Shown here: in pieces, positions 45,105 through 54,180 of the stretch
Layout of the letters: every line of letters begins with the position of its first letter
How positions within the stretch are numbered: the first letter of the stretch is position 1
NCBI RefSeq assembly: GCF_000152845.1
Contig: NZ_CH902584.1
Span: forward strand, 964,327 to 1,028,326
Direction of reading: 5' to 3'
Length of the DNA stretch: 64,000 bases
Source: Roseovarius sp. 217
Lineage (GTDB): Bacteria > Pseudomonadota > Alphaproteobacteria > Rhodobacterales > Rhodobacteraceae
Made by a program: the position numbers and the translations under genes
Notes under the pieces: model-generated
What the model saw: only the letters and a program-made list of their open reading frames with translations
What the model was told of the DNA's origin: nothing
Databases searched by the model: none

Positions 45105-45631
45105 CCACCCTCACCCTGCATATCCCCGAGGTCAAAAGCGGTGATCTTATCCTGCGCACCATCTGCGAGGATGATCTTGACCAGCTCGCTGCGTTCTACG
45201 CAGGCACCCGCAGCCAATTTGTCGGTGGCCCCCTGTCACGCGCGGACTGCTGGCGGCTCATCGCGGGCAACCTCGGCCATTGGGCGCTGCGCGGCTTTGG
45301 CATGTGGGTGATCGCTGATCGCGGCACTGGCAACCCGCTCGGGGTCTGCGGTTTCATCTTTCGCGAAGGCTGGGACGAGCCGGAGCTTGGCTGGCAGGTT
45401 TGGGACGGGTACGAGGAGCGCGGCATCGCCTATCGCGCGGCCCACGCCGCGCGCACCCATGGGGCCGCGCACTTCGGCCTCGACGGCGTGATTTCCTATA
45501 TTGACCCGGCCAATACCCGCTCTCAGGCTCTGGCCGAGCGTCTCGGTGCGCGCTTTGAGCGTGACGGCACCCTGCTCGGCACACCTTGTCAGGTTTGGCG
45601 ACACCCGAAATCCGGCGAGGTGGCAGCATGA
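45101..45631 (+). CDS. GNAT-family N-acetyltransferase (second of a tandem pair)
   Basis: 176 residues. Parallel to the first copy: WRLIAGNLGHWALRGFGMWV, FREGWDEPELGWQVWDGYEERGIAYRAAH and DPANTRSQALAERLGARFE align with segments of the upstream gene, so the pair arose by tandem duplication and then diverged strongly. RimJ/RimL branch. Substrate unknown. It overlaps the previous gene by 4 bp and is followed by 153 bp with a GC-rich hairpin before the chorismate mutase gene. Confidence 0.85.
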   Translation: MTTLTLHIPEVKSGDLILRTICEDDLDQLAAFYAGTRSQFVGGPLSRADCWRLIAGNLGHWALRGFGMWVIADRGTGNPLGVCGFIFREGWDEPELGWQVWDGYEERGIAYRAAHAARTHGAAHFGLDGVISYIDPANTRSQALAERLGARFERDGTLLGTPCQVWRHPKSGEVAA

Positions 45632-45784
45632 CCTGTTTGACCAAACTCAATGCACCGCACACGGCCCCCTCCGGGGCCTCAAAGGCGCGCCACATGACCG
45701 ACATCCCGACCAGTACGGGTGACATCGCCCAAACCTTACGTTTCACGCCGCAAACCTCAAGGTTTGTACAGGCCGGAGGCTCGC

Positions 45785-46081
45785 ATGACTGACGCAACCG
45801 CCCTTGCCGCCCAGCTTTTGAAAGAGCACCGCCAGAGCATCGACCGGCTTGACGCGATCCTCGTCTTCACGCTGGCTGAGCGGTTCAAACACACGCAGGC
45901 CGTGGGGAAACTCAAGGCTGAACACGACCTTCCCCCGTCCGATCACGCGCGCGAAGCCGCGCAGATCGAACGGCTCGAAGAATTGGCGACAACGGCCGAT
46001 CTGGACCCGGAATTCGCCAAGAAGTTCCTGAACTTCATCATCGCCGAGGTGATCCGACATCACCAACAACACCAATCGTAA
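45785..46081 (+). CDS. Chorismate mutase (AroQ class)
   Basis: 98 residues from the ATG at 45785 (GGAGG close upstream). All-helical AroQ fold: [37 protein letters not shown] near 10-46, with the conserved Arg, Asp-Leu and Lys. It converts chorismate to prephenate for Phe and Tyr. Stand-alone short AroQ genes next to rpsP are known in Rhodobacterales. Ile-Ala rather than Leu at some sites is within normal range. Confidence 0.88.
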   Translation: MTDATALAAQLLKEHRQSIDRLDAILVFTLAERFKHTQAVGKLKAEHDLPPSDHAREAAQIERLEELATTADLDPEFAKKFLNFIIAEVIRHHQQHQS

Positions 46082-46128
46082 GGTGGGATCAAACCCCATC
46101 AACCCCCGCCATTAAAGGAGAATATCAA

Positions 46129-46533
46129 ATGGCTATGAAAATCCGTCTCGCCCGTGGTGGCAGCAAAAAGCGCCCCTTCTACCGTATCGTCGCCGCCGAC
46201 AGCCGCATGCCGCGCGATGGTCGTTTCATTGAGAAACTGGGCACCTATAACCCGCTTCTGCCCAAGGACAGCGAAGACCGCGTGAAAATGGATGTCGAGC
46301 GTATCCAGCACTGGCTGGCGCAGGGCGCTCAGCCGACCGACCGCATCAGCCGCATGCTTGAGACCGCCGGCGTTGTCGCCAAGAAAGAGCGCGCAAACCT
46401 GAAGAAAGCCGTTCCGGGCAAGAAAGCTCAGGAACGTGCCGCAGAGAAGACAGCCAAGGCCGAAGCAGCCGAAGCAGCGGCAAACGCCCCCGCCGAAGAG
46501 GCCGTGGTCGAAGAGGCTGCAACCGAGGAATAA
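46129..46533 (+). CDS. rpsP: 30S ribosomal protein S16
   Basis: 134 residues. [28 protein letters not shown] near 4-31 is diagnostic, then LGTYNPLLP. The C-terminal 45 residues are an Ala/Glu/Lys-rich extension ([20 protein letters not shown]) seen in alphaproteobacterial S16. AAAGGAGAAT precedes the start. It belongs to the usual rpsP-rimM-trmD-rplS set; bluB lies between it and rimM here. Confidence 0.97.
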   Translation: MAMKIRLARGGSKKRPFYRIVAADSRMPRDGRFIEKLGTYNPLLPKDSEDRVKMDVERIQHWLAQGAQPTDRISRMLETAGVVAKKERANLKKAVPGKKAQERAAEKTAKAEAAEAAANAPAEEAVVEEAATEE

Positions 46534-46551
46534 GACAGGTAAGGCGCTGGA

Positions 46552-47181
46552 ATGTCACAGTTTTCCAAGGACTTCCAGACCGCCCTGCGCGATCTCATGC
46601 GGTGGCGGCGCGACGTGCGCCGCTTCCGCCGGGACGCGGTGGATGAGGCTGTCTTACAGGACTGCCTCGACACCTTCCTGCTCTCGCCCTCTGTGGGTCT
46701 GAGCGAACCGTGGCGCGTGATCCGGGTGCAATCCCCCGAGGCCCGCGCCGCGGCACTGGCCAACTTTACAGCCGAAAATGACCGCGCCCTCAAGGGGTAT
46801 CACGGTGAAAAGTCACGCATTTACAGCGGCTTGAAACTGTCCGGCATGCAAGAGGCGCCGGTGCAATTGGCGATCTATTGCGACGAGGCCACCGACAAGG
46901 GCGCGGGCCTTGGCGCGGGCACCATGCCCGAGATGCGGCGCTATTCCGTTGTCGGCGCGATCACCCATTTCTGGCTCGCGGCGCGTGCGCAGGGGCTTGG
47001 CGTCGGCTGGGTCTCGATCCTTGATCCAGAGCAACTCGCGCGCGACCTCGACGTGCCCGCCGACTGGGCGTTGGTCGCCTATCTCTGCGTCGGCTGGCCC
47101 GAAACCACCAGCGACACGCCAGAGCTGGAACAGGCTGGATGGGAAACCCGCCGCCCCACCCTGCCGACCGAGGTGCGTTGA
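46552..47181 (+). CDS. bluB: 5,6-Dimethylbenzimidazole synthase (BluB)
   Basis: 209 residues of the nitroreductase-like FMN family. The motifs [10 protein letters not shown] near 23-32, [68 protein letters not shown] follow Sinorhizobium BluB, including the Asp in RRDVR that is needed for FMN fragmentation. It makes the lower ligand of vitamin B12 from reduced FMN and oxygen. Its place between rpsP and rimM, away from cob genes, is the unusual point. Confidence 0.88.
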   Translation: MSQFSKDFQTALRDLMRWRRDVRRFRRDAVDEAVLQDCLDTFLLSPSVGLSEPWRVIRVQSPEARAAALANFTAENDRALKGYHGEKSRIYSGLKLSGMQEAPVQLAIYCDEATDKGAGLGAGTMPEMRRYSVVGAITHFWLAARAQGLGVGWVSILDPEQLARDLDVPADWALVAYLCVGWPETTSDTPELEQAGWETRRPTLPTEVR

Positions 47182-47257
47182 GCATGCGTGTGGCCCCATT
47201 GCACATCCGCGGAATTCAGCGGATCATATCCCGATCTGTCAAACCGGAGACCACGCC

Positions 47258-47767
47258 ATGAGCGACAGTGACCGCATTTGTGTGGGCGCCATCGGCGGCG
47301 CCTTTGGCGTGCGCGGCGAAGTGCGGCTCAAGAGCTTTACCGCCATGCCCGAGGATATAGCCAGCTATAGCCCTCTGACCTCTGAGGATGGCACGCGGCA
47401 GTTTGACATCAGCCTGACCGGCCAGACCACCAACGGCTTTACCGCACATCTGTCCGGCATCGCCACCAAAGAGGCCGCCGATGCCCTGCGTGGCACCCGG
47501 CTCTATGCCCTGCGCGCGCAACTGCCCAATCTGCCGGATGATGAATATTACCACGCCGATCTCATTGGGCTTGAGGTGTTCGACACGGGCGGCACCCTCT
47601 TGGGACGGGTCAAGGCGGTGCTCAATCACGGTGCGTCTGACCTGTTGGAAATCCACGGTCCCGGCCTCAGCGCCACGGTTCTGCTGCCCTTCACGCTTGA
47701 GGCGGTGCCAACCGTCGATCTGGCCTCTGGCCGCATCATCGCCGACCCGCCCGATGGTCTGATATGA
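47258..47767 (+). CDS. rimM: Ribosome maturation factor RimM
   Basis: 169 residues from the ATG at 47258. [22 protein letters not shown] at the N-terminus and the PRC-barrel region [25 protein letters not shown] in the second half define RimM, which binds S19 and helps mature the 30S head. It overlaps trmD by 4 bp (ATGA). Confidence 0.96.
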   Translation: MSDSDRICVGAIGGAFGVRGEVRLKSFTAMPEDIASYSPLTSEDGTRQFDISLTGQTTNGFTAHLSGIATKEAADALRGTRLYALRAQLPNLPDDEYYHADLIGLEVFDTGGTLLGRVKAVLNHGASDLLEIHGPGLSATVLLPFTLEAVPTVDLASGRIIADPPDGLI

Positions 47768-48564
47768 GCGACACGCCCCGCTCGCACGGGCGCAAATCCA
47801 TCCGCGCCACCCTGACCCCGCGCGAGTTGATCACGCCCACGCCGGACCTCGCAGGCGTCTGGACCGCGCGGGTGATCACCCTGCTTCCCCAAGCGTTTCC
47901 GGGCATTCTGGGCGAGAGCCTGACGGGACGCGCCTTGCAAAACGGCCTCTGGGCACTCAACGCGATCGACCTGCGCCCTTACGGCGAGGGCAAGCATCGC
48001 AACGTCGATGACACGCCCGCCGGGGGCGGCGCGGGCATGGTGATCCGCGCCGATGTCATGGGCCGCGCGATTGACGAGGCTATGGCGGCCACCCCGCCCG
48101 GCTGGCCGCTGATCTACCTCAGCCCGCGCGGGCGGCGGTTTGATCAGGCGATGGCGCAGGACCTCTCGCAGCGCCCCGGTGTCACCTTGATCTGTGGTCG
48201 GTTCGAGGGGCTGGATGAGCGCGTGATCGAGCATTATGGCATCCAAGAGGTCTCCTTGGGCGATTTCGTCATGACCGGCGGCGAGATTGCCGCGCAGGCG
48301 ATGATCGACGCCACCGTGCGGCTCTTGCCCGGTGTGCTGGGCAATGCCGAAAGCACGGCCGAGGAAAGCCATTCCAACGGGTTGCTGGAGCATCCGCAGT
48401 ATACCCGCCCTGCCGAATGGATGGGCCGGGTCATCCCAGAGGTTCTGACCTCTGGCGATCACGCGCGGGTCGAGAAATGGCGGCGCGAAATGTCCGAGCG
48501 CCTAACCGCTGAACGGCGTCCCGACCTTTGGGATGCATATCGGGCGTCCCAAAAGGCCAAGTAA
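47764..48564 (+). CDS. trmD: tRNA (guanine-N1)-methyltransferase TrmD
   Basis: 266 residues. The N-terminus has about 30 extra residues ([21 protein letters not shown]) before the conserved [21 protein letters not shown]. The SAM-binding knot is seen in [33 protein letters not shown]. It methylates G37 of tRNAs reading CNN/proline codons and prevents +1 frameshifts. In most relatives rplS follows directly; here two small genes intervene on the other strand. Confidence 0.95.
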   Translation: MSDTPRSHGRKSIRATLTPRELITPTPDLAGVWTARVITLLPQAFPGILGESLTGRALQNGLWALNAIDLRPYGEGKHRNVDDTPAGGGAGMVIRADVMGRAIDEAMAATPPGWPLIYLSPRGRRFDQAMAQDLSQRPGVTLICGRFEGLDERVIEHYGIQEVSLGDFVMTGGEIAAQAMIDATVRLLPGVLGNAESTAEESHSNGLLEHPQYTRPAEWMGRVIPEVLTSGDHARVEKWRREMSERLTAERRPDLWDAYRASQKAK

Positions 48565-48585
48565 ACGCTGCGCGGTGATATCCGC

Positions 48586-49101
48586 TTAGCAACCAAACTT
48601 CTTGAGATCAAATTGAAACGCCTGCGGCGCGGCGCATTTTGCCAAGACATACGGCACGGATCCGGACGCCAAGTCGAATGGATCTCCGGGAAGGCTTGCA
48701 ACTTTGGCTTTTTGCGACAACGCAAGGCTCTGACATGCAAATGCGCCGCCTGTGGTTTTGGTGATCGGGTTGTAGCTTTTTGTTGGGTGGCGAAAACAGA
48801 TCGCAGAGGACCCATTGACGGTGTCAAGCTTCCACTCTTCGGCGACGCCCCTACGGTTGCCTGGATACCATAGCCAAGCCTTACCCCTAGGCCCTATATA
48901 ATTGATCTGAAACCCGTGTGCGCCATCGAATGACAAATAAGTGGTGCCGATAACAGGATAATCAGCGAACTGATTATCCCGTGCCGTCACCTCTGCAATA
49001 GCGCCCGTCGCGCTGCGGCTTGGAAGGGACGCATCGCTACACGCCGATTGCAAAACCACCGCCCCAAGAGCAACCGCGCGCCTAACGCGCCGATTTAGCA
49101 T
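48586..49101 (-). CDS. Hypothetical exported protein (possible lipoprotein)
   Basis: 171 residues. The N-terminus RRVRRAVALGAVVLQSACSD has a hydrophobic run ending in a lipobox-like QSAC, so it is probably lipidated at Cys20. The mature region holds paired Cys residues (ICFRHPT, FACQSL, AKCAAP) and ends KKFGC. No known domain seen. It overlaps the next gene by 7 bp. GC and codon choice are a little lower than the neighbours, consistent with an insertion into the trmD-rplS interval. Confidence 0.65.
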   Translation of the reverse strand: MLNRRVRRAVALGAVVLQSACSDASLPSRSATGAIAEVTARDNQFADYPVIGTTYLSFDGAHGFQINYIGPRGKAWLWYPGNRRGVAEEWKLDTVNGSSAICFRHPTKSYNPITKTTGGAFACQSLALSQKAKVASLPGDPFDLASGSVPYVLAKCAAPQAFQFDLKKFGC

Positions 49102-49478
49102 GTCAGGCTAACGCTCCATCGGAATGGTTGGTTGTTCTTTCCCTTGACAATTTTTAGATCAGCAGTGCCGTCAAAGCCGCCCATGAAGGCCAAAACACCA
49201 GCTTCAAACTTGGGTTTGCAACCGGTCTTGCTGCGCGCAACTGCTTCGACATCGTTCGGCGTGTAGGAAAAATTCTTATTGCCTGCTTGAACTTGAGCAA
49301 CTGTTCTTTCCGGATTAACGGCGATCTCGAACGGATTGCCGTTGTAAGTGACAGCTTCACGCGTCGCCCAGCCAGCGTCGGTCTTGGCTTGTGCCTGAGT
49401 TTCCGCTGCCGTCGGGACATCTCCACACCCGGCCAAGAATGCCGCCAGCATCAGCACAGTACTCGTTACTCTCTTCAT
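49095..49478 (-). CDS. Hypothetical lipoprotein
   Basis: 127 residues from the ATG at 49478 (the frame extends to 49532 without a good site). KRVTSTVLMLAAFLAGCGDV has a lipobox LAGC, Cys17. The mature part includes ATREAVTYNGNPFEIAVNPERTV and one Cys pair (KTGCKP, SLTC). No family recognised. It overlaps the following gene on the same strand by 7 bp, so both make one transcript antisense in direction to trmD and rplS. Confidence 0.68.
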   Translation of the reverse strand: MKRVTSTVLMLAAFLAGCGDVPTAAETQAQAKTDAGWATREAVTYNGNPFEIAVNPERTVAQVQAGNKNFSYTPNDVEAVARSKTGCKPKFEAGVLAFMGGFDGTADLKIVKGKNNQPFRWSVSLTC

Positions 49479-49579
49479 GATTTCTCTCTTGTTGATTGCA
49501 TGCATTTGCATGGATAATCGCCATCCAAACAAAGCTCAACCCTGACCTTTAATGCACCGCTTTGAACGTATCATCGGGC

Positions 49580-49608
49580 TTGATCCGCCCGCCACTTGTC
49601 CCTATATA
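49580..49608 (+). promoter_or_regulatory. Sigma-70-like promoter for rplS-rpmE
   Basis: TTGATC at 49580-49585 and TATATA at 49603-49608 with exactly 17 bp between. It lies about 220 bp before the rplS start, so transcription would include a long leader. This gives rplS its own promoter after the break from trmD. Confidence 0.6.
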
Positions 49609-49830
49609 CCGCCTTGCTTGGAATCGCTTTGCGGCTCCGGGCCTGTTTGTTTTAGGCATGACGGCCCACCAGACCTTCTTCGGTCGCCTGCGGTAGCCTT
49701 GGCAAACGGATCACAGACAATGACGACCTGATCTCTGGCGGGCGCAACTGCGGACCCGGAAGAAGACCAAGAGCTCTGAGGGCGCGAGACATCTTTGCGG
49801 AAAAACCGCAAGTAAATCAGGAGAGAAGCG

Positions 49831-50214
49831 ATGGATATTATCGCTCAGATTGAGGCGGAACAGATCGCCTCGCTCGGGAAAACCATTCCCGATTTCAAGG
49901 CCGGCGACACCATTCGCGTCGGCTACAAGGTGACCGAAGGCACACGTTCGCGCGTGCAAAACTTTGAAGGCGTCTGCATCAGCCGCAAAAACGGCAAGGG
50001 CATCGCAGGGTCGTTCACCGTCCGCAAGATTTCCTTTGGCGAAGGTGTGGAACGTATGTTCCCGCTCTATTCGACCAATATCGACAATATCGAGGTTGTG
50101 CGCCGTGGTCGCGTGCGTCGCGCCAAGCTCTACTACCTGCGCTCGCGTCGCGGCAAATCGGCCCGCATCGCCGAGGATTCCACCTACAAGGCCCAATCGG
50201 GCGCTTCCGCGTAA
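49831..50214 (+). CDS. rplS: 50S ribosomal protein L19
   Basis: 127 residues. [35 protein letters not shown] near 18-52 and [18 protein letters not shown] near the end are those of L19. AGGAGAG sits just upstream. In the leader (about 49615-49830) the DNA can form hairpins but no known riboswitch was recognised. rpmE follows after 11 bp. Confidence 0.97.
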   Translation: MDIIAQIEAEQIASLGKTIPDFKAGDTIRVGYKVTEGTRSRVQNFEGVCISRKNGKGIAGSFTVRKISFGEGVERMFPLYSTNIDNIEVVRRGRVRRAKLYYLRSRRGKSARIAEDSTYKAQSGASA

Positions 50215-50225
50215 GGATTGGTACG

Positions 50226-50447
50226 ATGAAAAAAGAGATTCACCCCGATTACCACGCCATCAACGTCAAGATGACCGATGGCACTGTTGTGCAAATGCGC
50301 TCGACCTATGGCAAAGAAGGCGACACGCTGTCGCTCGACATCGACCCGTCGGTGCACCCCGCCTGGACCGGCGGCAGCTCGCGTCTGATGGATGCCGGTG
50401 GCCGCGTGTCCAAGTTCAAGAACAAATACGCCGGTCTCGGGTTCTGA
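50226..50447 (+). CDS. rpmE: 50S ribosomal protein L31
   Basis: 73 residues. [26 protein letters not shown] is characteristic of L31 of the short type; the four zinc Cys of the C+ type are absent (C- form), which is usual in alphaproteobacteria. [13 protein letters not shown] ends the protein. A terminator follows. Confidence 0.95.
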   Translation: MKKEIHPDYHAINVKMTDGTVVQMRSTYGKEGDTLSLDIDPSVHPAWTGGSSRLMDAGGRVSKFKNKYAGLGF

Positions 50448-50471
50448 ACCCTGTTTCTGGACGGATACGAC

Positions 50472-50498
50472 AAACGCCGCCCCTCGGGGCGGCGTTTT
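50472..50498 (+). terminator. Rho-independent terminator after rpmE
   Basis: AAACGCCGCCCC (50472-50483) pairs with GGGGCGGCGTTT (50486-50497) and runs into TTTT, 24 bp past the rpmE stop. The folded loop would be CTCG-like. Confidence 0.88.
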
Positions 50499-50592
50499 GC
50501 ATGGGGCGCAAGCGTGCCTTTACTTTTTGGTAAGAATTGGGCTATAAACAGGACATCCGAAAATCGGTTTTCAGTGACCTCACCGAAAACGT

Positions 50593-50626
50593 GACCCTGC
50601 GGAGCGCCTACTCCGCAGGGTCTTTT
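50593..50626 (+). terminator. Second strong terminator-like hairpin
   Basis: GACCCTGCGGAG (50593-50604) pairs with CTCCGCAGGGTC (50611-50622), followed by TTTT on the plus strand. It lies about 95 bp after the rpmE terminator, with no annotated plus-strand gene between them, so it may end an unrecognised small RNA that starts near 50520-50560. Confidence 0.7.
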
Positions 50627-50637
50627 CTTTCAGGGGC

Positions 50638-50736
50638 TTAGAGCCCTATCAAGAGCCGGATGATCCCAACAAGCAGCGTCCCCGCTGCAAGTAAAACCAT
50701 CCATTTCCGAAAGTCGGTTTCTCTCAGTTTCCTCAC
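50638..50736 (-). CDS. Possible 32-residue single-pass membrane peptide
   Basis: The frame reads MRKLRETDFRKWMVLLAAGT and then LLVGIIRLLIGL before TAA: a charged head and a membrane helix of about 20 residues. GGAGG lies at the start codon (GTG), so the true start may be a CTG eight bases on, or the internal ATG. It stands alone in the 454 bp gap between rpmE and glmU, between the two hairpins and the glmU start. Such peptides are easy to overlook and easy to invent. Confidence 0.3.
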   Translation of the reverse strand: MRKLRETDFRKWMVLLAAGTLLVGIIRLLIGL

Positions 50737-50901
50737 CTCCTTGCGCTGCAATGGGTTGCAGCAGGACTACAGCACCGCGTCGGCGTGAAGGAAAGGTTAA
50801 AATTGTCGATATTCGTGGTGATTTTTGGCAGAGCCCGCCCCTACACTTGCACCTGTGCCGCAACCGGATAAAACGGACTCAGACGAGCAAGAGGACGCGC
50901 A

Positions 50902-52256
50902 ATGGCGACGGCACTGATCATACTGGCGGCAGGTCAGGGGACGCGGATGAATTCCGAGCTTCCCAAGGTGCTGCACCCAATTGGCAGCGCGCCGATGTTG
51001 GGGCATGCGATACAGGCGGGCGCGACCCTCGAGCCCGATCATGTGATCGTGGTGGCCGGACATGGGGCCGAGGCCGTACGCGCCGCGGCGCTGGAGTTTG
51101 ACGAGACCGCGCAGATCGTGATCCAATCCGAGCAATTGGGCACTGCCCATGCGGTGGCCCAAGCTGCGCCGCTCCTGGCGAACTACCCCGGTGACGCGCT
51201 TGTGCTCTATGGCGACACACCCTTCATCCAGCCCGAGACATTGGAGCGGATGCAGGCCGCGCGCAGTACCCATGACATCGTCGTGCTGGGCTTTGAGGCG
51301 GCCGATCCGGGCCGCTACGGGCGGTTGGTGACGGACGGCGATGATCTCCTGCGGATCGTCGAGTTCAAGGACGCCACCGAGGCCGAGCGCGCTCTGACCC
51401 TATGCAACAGCGGCGTGGTTCTGGCGCCCGCCGCTTTGCTTTTCGATCTCATCGCACAGGTTGGTAATACCAATGCCTCGGGCGAATATTATCTGACCGA
51501 CATCGTGGGTCTGGCGCGGGTGCGGGGGCTGTCGGCGACTGCCGTCACCTGCGAAGAGTCCGAGACGATGGGCATCAATTCCCGCGCCGAACTCGCACGC
51601 GCCGAGGCTGGATTTCAGACCCGCAAACGCGCCGAAGCGCTGGAAACCGGCGTAACCCTTGTCGCGCCGGAAACGGTGCAATTCGCCTATGACACATGGC
51701 TCGGCCGTGATTGCGTGATCGAACCCTATGTCGTCTTCGGCCCCGGCGTGACCATCGAAACCGGCGCACATATCCGCGCCTTCTCGCATCTCGAAGGCTG
51801 CCATGTGGCGCGCGGCGCGGTGGTCGGCCCCTATGCCCGGCTTCGCCCCGGGACAGAACTGTCCGAGCACGCCCGCATCGGCAATTTCGTCGAGCTCAAG
51901 AACGCGCTGATCGGCGAGGGGGCCAAGGTCAATCACCTGAGCTACATCGGCGATACGCGCGTGGGAGATGAGAGCAATATCGGCGCAGGCACCATCACCT
52001 GCAATTACGATGGTGTCTCCAAGCATGAGACTGTGATCGGCGCGCGGGTTTTTATCGGCTCCAACACCATGCTAGTGGCCCCTGTCACCGTTGGTGACGG
52101 GGCCATGACCGGGTCGGGATCGGTGATCACCCGCGATGTCGCACCGGATGCGCTGGCGATCGCCCGCGCGCGGCAGGTGGACAAACCCGGAATGGCCGCC
52201 AAACTGTTCGAAATGCTCCGCGCCAAGACCCGAAGCCGCGACAAAGGATCAAACTG

Positions 52257-52257
<1 letters not shown>
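50902..52257 (+). CDS. glmU: Bifunctional UDP-GlcNAc pyrophosphorylase / GlcN-1-P acetyltransferase (GlmU)
   Basis: 451 residues. LAAGQGTRMNSELPKVLHPI at residues 7-26 is the uridyltransferase site. From about 250 a left-handed beta-helix with hexapeptide repeats (IETGAHIRAFSHLEGCHVARGA) carries the acetyltransferase, with NAVK-type end ANIGAGTITCNYDG near 355. It makes UDP-GlcNAc for cell-wall and lipid A. It shares its last base with glmS. Confidence 0.96.
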
Positions 52258-54080
<1,823 letters not shown>

Positions 54081-54180
54081 GACAGGGCATCGCGCGCGAT
54101 GATGCCGACCGGGTGGGGCACCGCTTGCATTGCGCCCAACGCTCCGTTAGACGCCAGACGGTATTTCGATCACTCTGGAC

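Noticed and set aside
45628..45792. 54-codon plus-strand frame after the second GNAT gene
   Set aside because: It overlaps the stop of the GNAT gene but covers a GC-rich hairpin (about 45664-45679) and runs into the chorismate mutase start; no conservation cue.
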